Shown: positions 21,522 to 31,228, numbered from the stretch's first letter. The stretch: DNA of 43,426 nt from an uncultured Marinomonas sp. (GCA_938009755.1 CALLIL010000045.1:1-43426); one strand, 5' to 3'. Notes: a model not told the origin generated them from the letters alone. Numbers and translations are program-made.

Positions 21522-21995
21522 TTATTTTTTATCAATTAAATCATTATCTTCATTAATATATTCTCCTTCTATGATATCGCCTTCCTGCTGAGAAGCATCA
21601 TATTGAGAACCTGTGCGCCATTGACTACCGCGCGCCATAATAGAGCTGATGAATTTCACAATTAGCCCTGCGGCCAAAAGCTTTCTTAACGGTGAAATCA
21701 ATAACAACGCCCCTAGCGCATCCGTTACAAAGCCAGGAATAAGCAGACACAATCCAGCGAACATCAACATGACACCTTCAGCCACTTCTGAAGCTGGCAA
21801 TTCACCTCGACGCATTTTTTCTTGCGCTTTCAAAGACGTCTCCAGCCCTTGCTTGCGAATTAAACTAACGCCTACAATAGCCGTCAGGAACACTAAACCT
21901 ATCGTTGACAACACACCTAACTGACTACCTACTTTTATCAAGACAGTCATTTCAACAATAGGTACTAGGATAAAGAGTAAAAGAGCAAATCTCAT
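21522..21995 (-). CDS. fxsA: FxsA-family cytoplasmic membrane protein
   Basis: This 157-residue protein begins MRFALLLFILVPIVEMTVLI and carries about three to four hydrophobic helices. The motif AIVGVSLIRKQG and the GLCLLIPGFVTDALG stretch near residue 80 are typical of FxsA. In E. coli FxsA overproduction relieves phage T7 exclusion by the F plasmid; its normal role is unknown. It sits directly upstream of groESL, as fxsA does in E. coli and many relatives. The C-terminal tail is acidic and cytoplasmic. Confidence 0.9.
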   Translation of the reverse strand: MRFALLLFILVPIVEMTVLIKVGSQLGVLSTIGLVFLTAIVGVSLIRKQGLETSLKAQEKMRRGELPASEVAEGVMLMFAGLCLLIPGFVTDALGALLLISPLRKLLAAGLIVKFISSIMARGSQWRTGSQYDASQQEGDIIEGEYINEDNDLIDKK

Positions 21996-22040
21996 GGTTA
22001 CCTTCTTTTCATTCTTGAATTCGTTTCATAACTTCTATCT

Positions 22041-22370
22041 ATGGGCAAAACTGTGACTAATCAAGCGATGGATCATTTTAAATCTCAAGTATTTTTCATT
22101 TTGAGTAGCGTTCAGAAAGGAGAATGCATTGCCTATGGCGAGCTGGCCAAATTAGCAGGCTTTCCACGCCACGCAAGACAAGTTGGCTCCTTGATGAAAA
22201 AATTACCAAAAGACACTAAATTACCTTGGCATAGAGTCGTCAATTCTCAACGACGAATCAGCTTTGCAGAGAACACCGACGCCTACACAAGGCAAAGAGA
22301 AAAACTGGAAAGTGAAGGATGGATTATTGTAGGAAATAAACTCATGACAAATGAGCGACTCAAGCAATAA
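22041..22370 (+). CDS. Alkyltransferase-like protein (ATL, MGMT family without the catalytic Cys)
   Basis: This is a 109-residue protein with the DNA-binding domain of O6-alkylguanine-DNA alkyltransferases. The active-site motif reads PWHRVV in place of PCHRVV, with Trp in the position of the acceptor Cys, so it cannot take up alkyl groups. Such ATL proteins (E. coli YbaZ, yeast Atl1) bind O6-alkylguanine and hand lesions to nucleotide excision repair. The helix-turn-helix stretch AYGELAKLAGFPRHARQVGS is intact. The ATG at 22041 has only a weak ribosome site; an internal ATG at 22068 is an alternative. Confidence 0.9.
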   Translation: MGKTVTNQAMDHFKSQVFFILSSVQKGECIAYGELAKLAGFPRHARQVGSLMKKLPKDTKLPWHRVVNSQRRISFAENTDAYTRQREKLESEGWIIVGNKLMTNERLKQ

Positions 22371-22446
22371 GAAGGTTATCAAGTTCGGTCTCGATAACCC
22401 TCTGACACGATTTAACTTCTTAAAGTTTAACTTAATTTCTGACGTT

Positions 22447-22932
22447 TTAGTCTCTGAAATTAGTAAACTGAACAGGTTGCGCTAAATCCGCACCACGCAA
22501 CAACGCCATTACCTGTTGTAAATCATCACGTTTTTTACCGGTAACACGAAGTTGATCACCTTGAATTTGCGCTTGGACTTTTATTTTACTCTCTTTGATC
22601 ATTTTTACGATCTTCTTAGCTTCATCCGTATCTAAACCCTCTTTCATTCGAACAGCTTGAGACGCACGCATATTGCCCTTTTCTACTTCTTCTTTTTCTA
22701 AACTCTTTAAATCTATGCCTCGATTCACCAGTTTTTGATTTAAGATGTCAGACATTTGACGCAATTGTGGTTCCGCTTCTGCTGCCATTACCACGCTACT
22801 TTTGTCTTTGATCTCATAATTCGCTTTTACACCTTTAAAGTCATAACGAGTCGTAATTTCTCGGTTCGCCTGATCCACGGCATTACTGACTTCGTGCCAA
22901 TCCAGCTCAGATACAACGTCAAATGATGGCAT
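22447..22932 (-). CDS. yajQ: YajQ family nucleotide-binding protein
   Basis: This 161-residue protein begins MPSFDVVSELDWHEVSNAVD, with the family motif TRYDFKGVKANYEI near residue 30. YajQ proteins have two ferredoxin-like domains and bind nucleic acid or, in some species, cyclic di-GMP. The start at 22932 has AAGGAG seven bases upstream, which rules out the eight-codon longer reading. E. coli YajQ has 163 residues. It is a single-gene unit, convergent with the ATL gene. Confidence 0.93.
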   Translation of the reverse strand: MPSFDVVSELDWHEVSNAVDQANREITTRYDFKGVKANYEIKDKSSVVMAAEAEPQLRQMSDILNQKLVNRGIDLKSLEKEEVEKGNMRASQAVRMKEGLDTDEAKKIVKMIKESKIKVQAQIQGDQLRVTGKKRDDLQQVMALLRGADLAQPVQFTNFRD

Positions 22933-23017
22933 TTTTTTACTCCTTAGCATTTCCAATCATGTATTTTTGGAGCGATAATAGCAGGGATTGAAATAAAATA
23001 CCTAATGGAAACCTATT

Positions 23018-23980
23018 ATGAAGAATACACCTTGGCTCGTTATTGGTGCTGGTGCTATCGGCCTTTTTTGGGCCTGTAAGCTGAAGTCTTTAGGTTATAC
23101 CGTACACCTTGTCTATCGTTCTGAAAATCCAGGGAAGAAGATTACACTGGAATCTCTCACAGACGAAGAAGGCCATCAAACCTACACCTCTTCAAAATAC
23201 AAGATTAAAAGCTTTACCGCTCAGGAGCTAGTAGAACGAGAATCAGAAGCGCTGTATGACAAAGTCATGATTTGTACAAAATCCTTTGATTTAAAAGAGG
23301 CTTTTTTACAGATTGCAGAAAAAGTCGCAGCGGATGCGGATATTGCTTGTTTATGCAACGGCATTGGCGCTCAAGAGAAGCTGCAACAATCTTTACTTGA
23401 TACGCAAACATTATGGGCCGGCGTCACAAGTGAAGGTGTTTTAAAAGTGGATACTGACCACATTAAACATACTGGATTAGGCGACACTTACTTTGGACAA
23501 TGGCGGGATACTGACGCCACCCAAAGCTTCCCCCTGGAAAACCTCACCGTTGCAAATATACATCAACGAATCATTGAAAAACTCGCGGTTAACGCACTTA
23601 TCAATCCGATTACGGCCATTTTTAGTATTCACAATGGCGACATTCTTAATGAAGAGTACAAACCACTTGTTGAAGCAACATTGTCTGAGTTAGAAAGTGT
23701 CTTTTCTCACAAAAAGTTCAGCTATTCTCGACAAAGCCAGCACCTCACACGCGAAAATCTAAAAAACCGAGTCAATACCGTCGCTCAACTTACTCGCCTT
23801 AATCGCTCTTCTATGCATGAAGATTTAAGACTAGAAAGACAAACAGAAAACGACTTTATCTCTGGTTTTTTATTGGAAAACAGCCCGATAAAGCTGCCGA
23901 TCCAACAACTGCTCTATAACGGCGTCGCTTTCCCAGAACAGCGGGAAGAAAGCAAAAAAAAGCTGCTAAGTATTTCTTAG
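23018..23980 (+). CDS. panE: 2-dehydropantoate 2-reductase family protein
   Basis: This is a 320-residue NADPH-dependent reductase of the ApbA/PanE family, which makes pantoate for coenzyme A. The N-terminal Rossmann motif is VIGAGAIGLFWACKL. The catalytic Lys is expected in EKLAVNALINPITAIF near residue 190, which matches the family motif K-x-x-x-N-x-x-x-N-x-(I/L/T). The divergence is appreciable, so an ApbA-family paralogue with another substrate is possible. Its last codons form part of a terminator hairpin. Confidence 0.85.
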   Translation: MKNTPWLVIGAGAIGLFWACKLKSLGYTVHLVYRSENPGKKITLESLTDEEGHQTYTSSKYKIKSFTAQELVERESEALYDKVMICTKSFDLKEAFLQIAEKVAADADIACLCNGIGAQEKLQQSLLDTQTLWAGVTSEGVLKVDTDHIKHTGLGDTYFGQWRDTDATQSFPLENLTVANIHQRIIEKLAVNALINPITAIFSIHNGDILNEEYKPLVEATLSELESVFSHKKFSYSRQSQHLTRENLKNRVNTVAQLTRLNRSSMHEDLRLERQTENDFISGFLLENSPIKLPIQQLLYNGVAFPEQREESKKKLLSIS

Positions 23981-23988
23981 CAGCTTTT
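23958..23988. terminator. Terminator overlapping the panE stop codon
   Basis: A 13-bp perfect stem (AAAAGCTGCTAAG and its complement) with the loop TATTT starts inside the panE coding sequence. It encodes the final Lys-Leu-Leu-Ser residues and ends eight bases past the stop. Convergent placement lets it serve the minus-strand CvfB-like gene too. Confidence 0.88.
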
Positions 23989-24019
23989 CCTTTATCCAAA
24001 AAACACATCAAACCAATAC

Positions 24020-24853
24020 TTAAAGCTTCGTCACCTTTTCTTTCGTAAGCTGAATTTTCTTATCCTTATATAAAGCGCCCAGCGCCTTTTTATACGTTGC
24101 TTTACTCACCTTAAAAACCGCATAAATGGCTTCCGGTGACGCTTTATCTGTTAAAGGTGACTCTCCACCTTGAGCGTCCAAATACTCCAAAATGTCATCC
24201 AGAATATTACGCACTTTTTTATAACCGACTTCTTGAAGACTTAAATCTATCTTGCCGTCTTCACGCATTTGCTTGATAAACCCTGTGGTTTTTTCACCTT
24301 TTCGAAGCTGTCTAAACGCATCTTCAAAGAACAATACTCCCCAAAATCGATTATCAATGACACATTTAAAGCCAATATTGGTTTTATCACCAATAATAAT
24401 AGACACCTTATCACCTACACGGTAAGGCGCTTCTTCACGATTAAGCAAGGCATCAACACGCGTCGTGGCTACAATGCGGTTGGTAATATTATCCAAGTAG
24501 ATAAAAAGCAAATGCGTCTCACCCTCTTCCACTCGATTTTTTTGCTGACTGAATGGCACCAACAAATCTTTTGGCAACCCCCAATCAAAAAAAGCACCAA
24601 CTTGATTCACTGCAATAGAGGTTAATGCTGCAAACTCACCAACTTGAGCTTTAGGAAACTCGGTCGTTGCGATCAACTTATCGTCTGAATCTAAATACAC
24701 AAAAACTTCGACAAAATCGTCGACAAACAAATCTTTAGGAACGTAACGCCTAGGCAATAGAATTTCGCCTAAATCATCAGCGTCTAAATACACACCAAAA
24801 TCTTTTTCTTTTACGACTCTTAATGTATTTAAGCGTCCAATTTGAGTAGCCAT
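24020..24853 (-). CDS. S1-domain RNA-binding protein, CvfB family
   Basis: This is a 277-residue protein beginning MATQIGRLNTLRVVKEKDFG, with repeated S1-like OB folds (GVYLDADDLGEILLPRRYVP; GAFFDWGLPKDLLVPFSQQK) and a C-terminal winged-helix (SPEAIYAVFKVSKATYKKAL). This architecture is that of CvfB/YitL, which regulates virulence factors in Staphylococcus; the role in gammaproteobacteria is unknown. The ATG at 24853 has GGAG five bases upstream, so an upstream 13-codon extension is not used. Confidence 0.87.
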   Translation of the reverse strand: MATQIGRLNTLRVVKEKDFGVYLDADDLGEILLPRRYVPKDLFVDDFVEVFVYLDSDDKLIATTEFPKAQVGEFAALTSIAVNQVGAFFDWGLPKDLLVPFSQQKNRVEEGETHLLFIYLDNITNRIVATTRVDALLNREEAPYRVGDKVSIIIGDKTNIGFKCVIDNRFWGVLFFEDAFRQLRKGEKTTGFIKQMREDGKIDLSLQEVGYKKVRNILDDILEYLDAQGGESPLTDKASPEAIYAVFKVSKATYKKALGALYKDKKIQLTKEKVTKL

Positions 24854-24929
24854 GCTTTCTCCGGCAAATAATTTTTTTCGCACTATACGCACTTCATCAA
24901 TAAGCGCAAGAGCAACACTTTCGAATGAC

Positions 24930-25493
24930 TTATTCGTCTTTATCCAAACTCATGCAAGACGTAAACATAGCGTCCAGTTTTTCCTTTCCTAACGTTTCCA
25001 TTTTTTCAATATTTTGCTCCGGAATAACAGACGTATCACCGTAAAATTCAATGGCTTTGTCCATGCTCGCTTCTCTCAATATGTGCAACATAGGATAAGG
25101 TGAACGATTGGTATAATTTGATACATCTTCAGGCTCAGCACCGGAGAAACAGTAATTCGGGTGAAAAGTAGCCAACTGATAAACACCTTCACATCCTTGA
25201 TCGAACATGAGGTTTTCAGCCATCTCAACAAAATCCAGATAACGATGAAAGTCCTTAAACAATGTCGGAAATACCAATAAAGTGGTTTCCGTATCTGGCT
25301 GCTCATCTAACCATTGGATTTCAGACATTAACTCCTCTAATGCGACATCTGTTTTTTTCGAGCGCAAAACAACCAAACGAACAGACTCTCTGTCTACTTC
25401 ACGTTTGGCAAACGGGCACACATCAAGATTTACAATAAAATCCTTCACCCAATTCATTGTTTGGGTTGTAACTAACTCATCTGATAACAACAT
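24930..25493 (-). CDS. DUF1415 family protein
   Basis: This is a 187-residue protein of unknown function. It has the signature TMNWVKDFIVNLDVCPFAKR near the N-terminus and LATFHPNYCFSGAEPEDVSN in the middle, both characteristic of the DUF1415 family. Conserved Cys and His in these motifs suggest metal or redox chemistry, but no activity is known to me. The ATG at 25493 is chosen since the upstream in-frame codons look like non-coding sequence. It precedes the CvfB-like gene on the same strand. Confidence 0.85.
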   Translation of the reverse strand: MLLSDELVTTQTMNWVKDFIVNLDVCPFAKREVDRESVRLVVLRSKKTDVALEELMSEIQWLDEQPDTETTLLVFPTLFKDFHRYLDFVEMAENLMFDQGCEGVYQLATFHPNYCFSGAEPEDVSNYTNRSPYPMLHILREASMDKAIEFYGDTSVIPEQNIEKMETLGKEKLDAMFTSCMSLDKDE

Positions 25494-25562
25494 AATATCG
25501 TTTCTTGTTATTGGTATTCTGTCTATTCTAGAGGAAAGCAAATAAAGGTGCGAATTAGGCAC

Positions 25563-25589
25563 AAAAAAGCCAACCTCTCGGCTGGCTTT
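25563..25589 (-). terminator. Terminator after the PL7 alginate lyase
   Basis: A ten-pair stem with one mismatch (AAAGCCAACC pairing with GGCTGGCTTT) has a TCTC loop. The T run follows on the minus strand, 40 bases past the lyase stop. Confidence 0.78.
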
Positions 25590-25629
25590 ATATGTTCTAT
25601 TTAAACGCTAAGAGCATTGGGCTCGAACA

Positions 25630-26478
25630 CTACTTGCTGTCTATTTTATAATCTAAAGAGCTAAAATGAACTTCACTTGTGCCGTTTTTAAATTGATTAT
25701 ACACACCGGCTTTGAAGTAACTGTGTAAGTGCTTCCAGTAAGTAATATCGTGATCGACCTTAGTCTCACCATTTACTTTAATCACCATTTTAGAATTGCC
25801 CACGGCGATATCAAAATGCGTCATTGACTGTAGATCAACTGGCCCTAAATCCAATTTAATGTAAGCATTTTTACACTCTGGTTTACCTTTGTTGCCACTT
25901 TTTGAACCGCAATTCACGGCATTATTCTTAATAATGGCCCAGAAATGGTCTTTTTTACCACTTCGCTCAGCTTCATAAACAACGCGCATTAATGGATGAG
26001 GAATGTACCCTTCTCCACTTGTCCCGCGCTTACTTTCTCCGTTACCACTGTTGTGCACTTGCAAGAAAGTCATGGCATCATTTTTTGCATCACTGTCTTT
26101 TAGGGAACCTTTAGGGTCAATTGGCTTAAGGTCGGCTGTTAAATGATAAAATGTGTTTGGTAGAGAAGTATCAAAATTATCCAAAACACGTACTTCGCTG
26201 CGATTTTTGTGACCTTTCATACTAAAAACCAAATTTTCAGTATTTGGGTCAACATAAAAATGCTCGCTTACCACGCCATTGAAGTCGCTGTTGGTTGCAA
26301 ATTCACTTTTATTTCCAGATTTACCGTTAGGGTCCGAAACTTGTAACTTAGATTCAGACAACACGGCTTGGTATTGACTGTATTTTACTGGCTCAGCGTA
26401 ATTCCCTGCCGCGATTGCAGCACCGCTAATTAATAGAGAACCAATAAAACCACTTGTTTTTACAACTGTATTATTCAC
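25630..26478 (-). CDS. Secreted alginate lyase, polysaccharide lyase family 7
   Basis: This is a 282-residue extracytoplasmic enzyme with a signal peptide (SGFIGSLLISGAAIAAG, cleavage near residue 25). The three PL7 signature blocks are present in order: RSEVR near residue 93, QVH near residue 140 and YFKAGVYNQ near residue 256. They hold the catalytic Arg, Gln, His and Tyr of the beta-jelly-roll fold. PL7 enzymes break the 1,4 bonds of alginate by beta-elimination. QVH, with Val in place of Ile, is often associated with preference for polymannuronate, though this is weak evidence. It is a single gene with its own terminator and no carbohydrate-binding module. Confidence 0.93.
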   Translation of the reverse strand: MNNTVVKTSGFIGSLLISGAAIAAGNYAEPVKYSQYQAVLSESKLQVSDPNGKSGNKSEFATNSDFNGVVSEHFYVDPNTENLVFSMKGHKNRSEVRVLDNFDTSLPNTFYHLTADLKPIDPKGSLKDSDAKNDAMTFLQVHNSGNGESKRGTSGEGYIPHPLMRVVYEAERSGKKDHFWAIIKNNAVNCGSKSGNKGKPECKNAYIKLDLGPVDLQSMTHFDIAVGNSKMVIKVNGETKVDHDITYWKHLHSYFKAGVYNQFKNGTSEVHFSSLDYKIDSK

Positions 26479-26719
26479 TTTTACTCACCATTTTTTCTTT
26501 TTATTGATCAGTAATACTAACCGAATTTCAAAGAACATTACCAATTACTCATACAAATAAAAATCAACGTCCTAATAACACCTTTATATAAGAGATTTCT
26601 TTTATTAAGAACAGCTGCACTTTCAATGTCGTAAACCATCAAAACAAGGTATCATGGCAAAAATTTGAAGGTCGACGCTCAATCAGGGTTTACCAGTTAC
26701 TCCGCTACAGAGAATATAC

Positions 26720-27961
26720 ATGTCATTTGCTGAACTAGATTTGGATTTTACTATTGAAGGCGCAATCAGCGACCTAGGCTTTGAAAAGCCAACAGAAATA
26801 CAAGAACAAGCCATTCCGATTGCCCTAGATGGTTCTGACCTTCTAGCGACAGCCCCAACAGGAACAGGCAAAACCATCGCCTTTTGCGCACCAGCGATTC
26901 AACATATTCTTGATCGTGATGAGCAATCCACCACAGCGCCGAAAGTCCTGATTCTTGCGCCTAGCCGAGAGCTAGCTCGTCAAATTTTGAACGTTGTTGA
27001 GCAGCTAACTCAACATACGAGAATCCTTTCTCAGCTTATTATTGGCGGCACACCTTACGGCATGCAGCAACAACAATTAAGCGAGCCTTGCGACATTCTT
27101 GTCGCCACACCCGGTCGCCTGGTCGAACTAGACGACAAACAATGGCTTGATTTAAGTGATGTGTCTTACTTTGTGATTGACGAAGCAGACAGAATGCTAG
27201 ACATGGGTTTTGTAAACGCTATTAACCAAATTTCAAAAGAACTTCCTGAGCATCAAACCCTTATGTTTTCTGCGACATTGGAAGGCGAAAAAATGGGACG
27301 TTTTGCCAGCGCTTTATTAAAGGATGACACTCAACAAATACGCTTGGGAGAATCCTCTAGAACCGTTCCAAGTCAAATTCGCCAAGTCGCTTATCGTGTC
27401 GACAGTGACGAACATAAAGAAGCAATTCTAAAACACCTCCTTACTCAAGAACGCGTTCAGCAGGCTGTTTTATTCGTATCAAACCGTGAACATGTTGATG
27501 TTTGGGTTCAACGCATTCGCAAAATGGGACTGATGTGTGACGGTTTACACGGTGACATGAAACAAGGCGATCGCAGTGAGCACATGAAGCAAATGAAGCG
27601 TGGACGCCTTCAAGTTCTCGTCGCAACCGACGTAGCATCTCGCGGTATCGACTTACCTGAGATAAACACCGTTATCAATTTGCGCCTGCCTCGTAAGGCT
27701 GATTCTTACATTCACCGCGCAGGCCGTGCCTCTCGTGAAGGCGCGCCTGGGGAATGCATTTCGTTAATTGATATTAATGACTTGCCAATGATCGAAAAAA
27801 TTCAAAGGTTCATGCAAGCGAATATCAAGTTTGGACGTATCGAAGGCTTAGAAGCAAAAACAAAAGCCCGCTCACCAAGCACCAAAAAAGGAAAAAAGAA
27901 AAAGCCTGCAGACAAGAAAGCCACGTCTTCCAAAGTAAAGAAGCCGACTTCTAAAAAGTAG
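26720..27961 (+). CDS. srmB: DEAD-box RNA helicase, SrmB-like
   Basis: This 413-residue helicase has all the core motifs: Q motif (GFEKPTEIQEQAIP), motif I (ATAPTGTGKT), motif Ia (PSRELA), motif II (VIDEADRMLDMGF), motif III (SATLEG), and motif VI (HRAGRASREG, a variant of HRxGRxxR). The tail is rich in Lys and Ser and likely binds RNA. The opening FAELDLDFTIEGAISDLGFE and the SATLEG block resemble SrmB, which acts early in 50S subunit assembly. The paralogue assignment is by overall resemblance only. Confidence 0.88.
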   Translation: MSFAELDLDFTIEGAISDLGFEKPTEIQEQAIPIALDGSDLLATAPTGTGKTIAFCAPAIQHILDRDEQSTTAPKVLILAPSRELARQILNVVEQLTQHTRILSQLIIGGTPYGMQQQQLSEPCDILVATPGRLVELDDKQWLDLSDVSYFVIDEADRMLDMGFVNAINQISKELPEHQTLMFSATLEGEKMGRFASALLKDDTQQIRLGESSRTVPSQIRQVAYRVDSDEHKEAILKHLLTQERVQQAVLFVSNREHVDVWVQRIRKMGLMCDGLHGDMKQGDRSEHMKQMKRGRLQVLVATDVASRGIDLPEINTVINLRLPRKADSYIHRAGRASREGAPGECISLIDINDLPMIEKIQRFMQANIKFGRIEGLEAKTKARSPSTKKGKKKKPADKKATSSKVKKPTSKK

Positions 27962-27996
27962 TGGTTTAAACTTTAGCCAACGGTTTTTTACCATTA

Positions 27997-28024
27997 AAAA
28001 AGGCACTTTACTAAGTGCCTTTTT
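27997..28024. terminator. Terminator between srmB and ribA
   Basis: A 12-bp perfect stem (AAAAGGCACTT core) with a four-base loop and flanking A and T runs lies between convergent genes. Confidence 0.9.
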
Positions 28025-28062
28025 AGTTTTAAACGCCTTATCTCAACTCGAAAGCATGACGC

Positions 28063-28689
28063 CTATTCTTTTATATAGTCGAATTTTAAAGTATGAAATT
28101 TACTCTTCGCTTTTGTTTCCAAATATTGTCGATTGTATTTATGAACGTGCACTTTTGTTGGTACAACTTCTTCGATGTCGATACCATGCTCTTTTAATTG
28201 CTGCGCCTTATCAGGGTTATTCGTCAATAGCCTTATACTAGTAACACCTAACGCTTTTAACATATCAGCCGCAATACCAAAATCTCGATCGTCTTGAGGT
28301 AAATGCAGCATTTCATTCGCTTGGTAAGTGTCATAACCCTGATCCTGTAGAGCGTACGCATCCAGTTTTGCATACAAACCAATACCTCGTCCTTCCTGAC
28401 GAAGATACAGAATATAACCACCCTCTTCATCAATTCTGTCTATGGCTTCATTAAGCTGCTCTCCACAATCACAACGCCCAGAGCCAAACACGTCACCTGT
28501 TAAGCACTCCGAATGAAGTCGCACCAATGGAATAGAGGCCTCTTCTTTGCTCTCAGGCACTTTTCCTTCAAAAGAAATACCAATATGTTCTTTACCAGAA
28601 TCATCACCATTGAAAGAGATAAAATCCGCCATCACGCCGCCCGCTCTTACAGGGATAGTTACTCGACGCTTTATTGTTAAGTCACTCAT
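28063..28689 (-). CDS. ribA: GTP cyclohydrolase II
   Basis: This 208-residue enzyme opens the imidazole ring of GTP, the first step of riboflavin synthesis. The zinc-binding motif [18 protein letters not shown] (three Cys) is near residue 61-78, followed by [17 protein letters not shown] with catalytic Arg and Tyr, and LLTNNPDK for guanine binding. It is a stand-alone RibA without a RibB domain, of E. coli type (196 residues). It is a single-gene unit. Confidence 0.95.
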   Translation of the reverse strand: MSDLTIKRRVTIPVRAGGVMADFISFNGDDSGKEHIGISFEGKVPESKEEASIPLVRLHSECLTGDVFGSGRCDCGEQLNEAIDRIDEEGGYILYLRQEGRGIGLYAKLDAYALQDQGYDTYQANEMLHLPQDDRDFGIAADMLKALGVTSIRLLTNNPDKAQQLKEHGIDIEEVVPTKVHVHKYNRQYLETKAKSKFHTLKFDYIKE

Positions 28690-28814
28690 ACACTTCTCTT
28701 TACCAAGGTGTTTTACATTGTATCTATTGCGAAAATATATACGGTTATATTTGAAATCTATCTATTGGGTCAAATTTCAAGAAAACAACATCAAGTTATA
28801 CTATAACATAATCG

Positions 28815-29288
28815 TTATCTTAAATGCTCCAGAGGCAATGCCGTACTGTCTTTCACACTGCGCAGTAAGAAACTTGACTGCACACCTGTCACACCTGGAA
28901 TTCGAGTAAGCTGACCCAATAAAAAGTCATGGTACTTTTCCATATCTTCTACAACGACTTCCAATAAATAATCACAATTTTGCCCCGTTACCAGATTACA
29001 ACTTCTCACTTCTGGAAAGTTATGGACTTCCTCCTCAAAAACACTGAATCGATCAGGCGTGTGACGATCCATACTTATTTGAAGAAAAGCCGTCAGCTTT
29101 AGACCAAGGCTCGATTTTTTTAACAAAGTCACTTTACGATCAATAATGCCACTTTCTTCAAGCGCTTTAACACGGCGCAGGCAAGGAGAGGCTGACAGCC
29201 CTACACGATCTGCCAAGTCCTGATTCGTCAAGCTAGAATCTTGCTGCAATTCAGCCAAAATACTCAAATCAATTTTATCCAATCCCAT
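28815..29288 (-). CDS. Lrp/AsnC-family transcriptional regulator
   Basis: This is a 157-residue regulator with an N-terminal winged helix-turn-helix (SLTNQDLADRVGLSASPCLR) and a C-terminal RAM ligand-binding domain (NLVTGQNCDYLLEVVVEDME). The ATG at 29288 is used because GGAG lies eight bases upstream; a GTG two codons earlier is less likely. It is transcribed away from leuA across a ~210-base gap, and such regulators often act on the neighbouring gene in response to amino acids. Control of leuA is therefore plausible but not shown by a visible binding site. Confidence 0.9.
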   Translation of the reverse strand: MGLDKIDLSILAELQQDSSLTNQDLADRVGLSASPCLRRVKALEESGIIDRKVTLLKKSSLGLKLTAFLQISMDRHTPDRFSVFEEEVHNFPEVRSCNLVTGQNCDYLLEVVVEDMEKYHDFLLGQLTRIPGVTGVQSSFLLRSVKDSTALPLEHLR

Positions 29289-29499
29289 TACCACAGCTCC
29301 ATATCATTAAAAAATCAAATTAATACGCAATATAATGCCATACAGATTGAAATTTCTATAAAAAACGCAATCTTTTACCCAATAAAGTTCGTTATCATAG
29401 ACACACAACAAAGCACTCATATTGATACCAAGAAAGATACAGAGTGCATAAAACGTAAATCTGAGCTTATCGGCTCAACACACAATGAAGGGCAAGACC

Positions 29500-31164
29500 A
29501 TGACATCTTCCAACAACACGGCTTTTAACCATAAGAAATACACCCCTTTTAAATCCATCGCTATTGAAAATCGCACTTGGCCAGATCAAGAAATAACAAA
29601 AGCGCCAATTTGGTCTAGCGTGGATTTACGCGATGGAAACCAAGCCTTAGTTGAACCAATGACGGTTGAACAAAAGAAACAATTTTTTGCCCTATTGGTT
29701 GATGTAGGTTTTAAAGAAATTGAAGTGGGCTTCCCTGCCGCATCACAATTAGATTTTGATTTTGTTCGCTGGTTGATAGAAGAAGACCAAGTACCTGATG
29801 ATGTTTACATCCAAGTATTGACGCAAGCTCGCCCTGAACTAATCGCTCGCACCTATGAATCGTTGAAAGGCGCTAAAAAAGCAATCGTTCACGTTTATAA
29901 TTCAACGTCAAAAACACAACGTGAACAAGTTTTTCGTCTAGACAAAGATGGCGTTAAAGACATCGCGGTCAAAGGCGCTCAATGCGTTAAAGACCTCGCA
30001 GCAAAACACCCAGAAACAGAGTGGGTTTTCCAATACTCTCCTGAAAGCTTCACTGGCACAGAAATCGATTACGCTGTTGAAGTGGTTGATGCGGTAGCTG
30101 ACGTTTGGCAGCCAACACCAGACAATAAAATCATCATTAACTTACCTGCAACCGTAGAAGTGTCTACACCAAATCGCTTTGCTGACCAAATTGAATATTT
30201 TTGCCGCAAAGTGACACAACGCGATAGCATGGTTATCAGCTTGCATACACACAACGACCGAGGCTGTGGTGTTGCGGCCGCAGAACTTGGCTTAATGGCT
30301 GGCGCAGATCGCATTGAAGGCACCTTGCTAGGAAATGGTGAACGTACAGGCAATATGGATGTCGTTACTATGGCCATGAACATGTACAGTCAAGGCATCG
30401 ACCCTGAATTGGCATTAGGTGATATGGATCGTATCATCAGCGTAGTACAAGCCTGTACATTACTGCCTGTTCACCCTCGTCATGCTTACGCTGGTGAATT
30501 GGTCTTTACGGCTTTCTCAGGCTCACATCAAGACGCTATAAAGAAATGTTTGGCCAACCAAACTGATGACAAGCCTTGGGACGTAGCCTATTTACCTATT
30601 GACCCTCGCGATGTAGGCCGCAGCTACCAAGAAGTGATCCGTGTTAACAGCCAATCTGGCAAAGGCGGCGTTGCTTACACTCTTGAGCAAGAATATGGCT
30701 TGGCATTACCTCGTTGGCTACAAGTCGAATTCAGCCCAATGGTGCAACAATTTGCAGAACAAGACGGCGGTGTTGTTAACGCCGAATCCATGAAGTCACT
30801 ATTTGAACAAAGCTTCATGACAGGAGACTCACCTTTTAAATTAGGCAAATATGACCTATCTAAAAATGACGTTGATACAGTCAATGCTGAACTTATTAGC
30901 ACCAATGAAAGCATCAATATCAGCGGTAACGGCAATGGCGCCTTATCTGCGTTCAGTGAAGCATTGGGTAAACACTTTGATATGCGTATCGACATTATTC
31001 AATATCAGGAGCATGCATTAACGGTTGGTAGCGACTCGCAAGCGATTGCGTATGTTCAAGTCAATATCAATGGCGATCGTTTTAATGGCGTCGCAATAGA
31101 TAACGATATCGTATCTGCTTCTATTCAAGCTTTACTAGCAAGCGTGAATCAAAAAATAGCCTAG
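29500..31164 (+). CDS. leuA: 2-isopropylmalate synthase (long form)
   Basis: This enzyme condenses 2-oxoisovalerate with acetyl-CoA in leucine synthesis. At 554 residues it is the long LeuA2 form found in many proteobacteria and actinobacteria. It has a TIM-barrel domain (WSSVDLRDGNQALVEPM with the metal Asp, and HTHNDRGCGVAAAELG with metal His residues) and a C-terminal regulatory domain that binds leucine. The ATG at 29500 is preferred to one five codons upstream because AAGGG lies seven bases before it. It is the last chromosomal gene before the transposon end, 222 bases away, and has its own terminator. Confidence 0.95.
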   Translation: MTSSNNTAFNHKKYTPFKSIAIENRTWPDQEITKAPIWSSVDLRDGNQALVEPMTVEQKKQFFALLVDVGFKEIEVGFPAASQLDFDFVRWLIEEDQVPDDVYIQVLTQARPELIARTYESLKGAKKAIVHVYNSTSKTQREQVFRLDKDGVKDIAVKGAQCVKDLAAKHPETEWVFQYSPESFTGTEIDYAVEVVDAVADVWQPTPDNKIIINLPATVEVSTPNRFADQIEYFCRKVTQRDSMVISLHTHNDRGCGVAAAELGLMAGADRIEGTLLGNGERTGNMDVVTMAMNMYSQGIDPELALGDMDRIISVVQACTLLPVHPRHAYAGELVFTAFSGSHQDAIKKCLANQTDDKPWDVAYLPIDPRDVGRSYQEVIRVNSQSGKGGVAYTLEQEYGLALPRWLQVEFSPMVQQFAEQDGGVVNAESMKSLFEQSFMTGDSPFKLGKYDLSKNDVDTVNAELISTNESINISGNGNGALSAFSEALGKHFDMRIDIIQYQEHALTVGSDSQAIAYVQVNINGDRFNGVAIDNDIVSASIQALLASVNQKIA

Positions 31165-31186
31165 ATACAACCGCTAATCACCTTTT

Positions 31187-31228
31187 AAAAAAACCGGAAG
31201 TGAAGCGCATTCATTTTCGGTTTTTTTT
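31187..31228 (+). terminator. Terminator after leuA
   Basis: An interrupted stem pairs AAAAAACCG with CGGTTTTTT, followed by an unbroken run of eight T. It begins 23 bases past the leuA stop. Confidence 0.8.

Noticed and set aside
22374-22399. Inverted repeat GGTTATC...GATAACC between the ATL and yajQ genes
   Set aside because: The stem is short, the loop long and no T run follows on either strand, so a terminator call is not supported.
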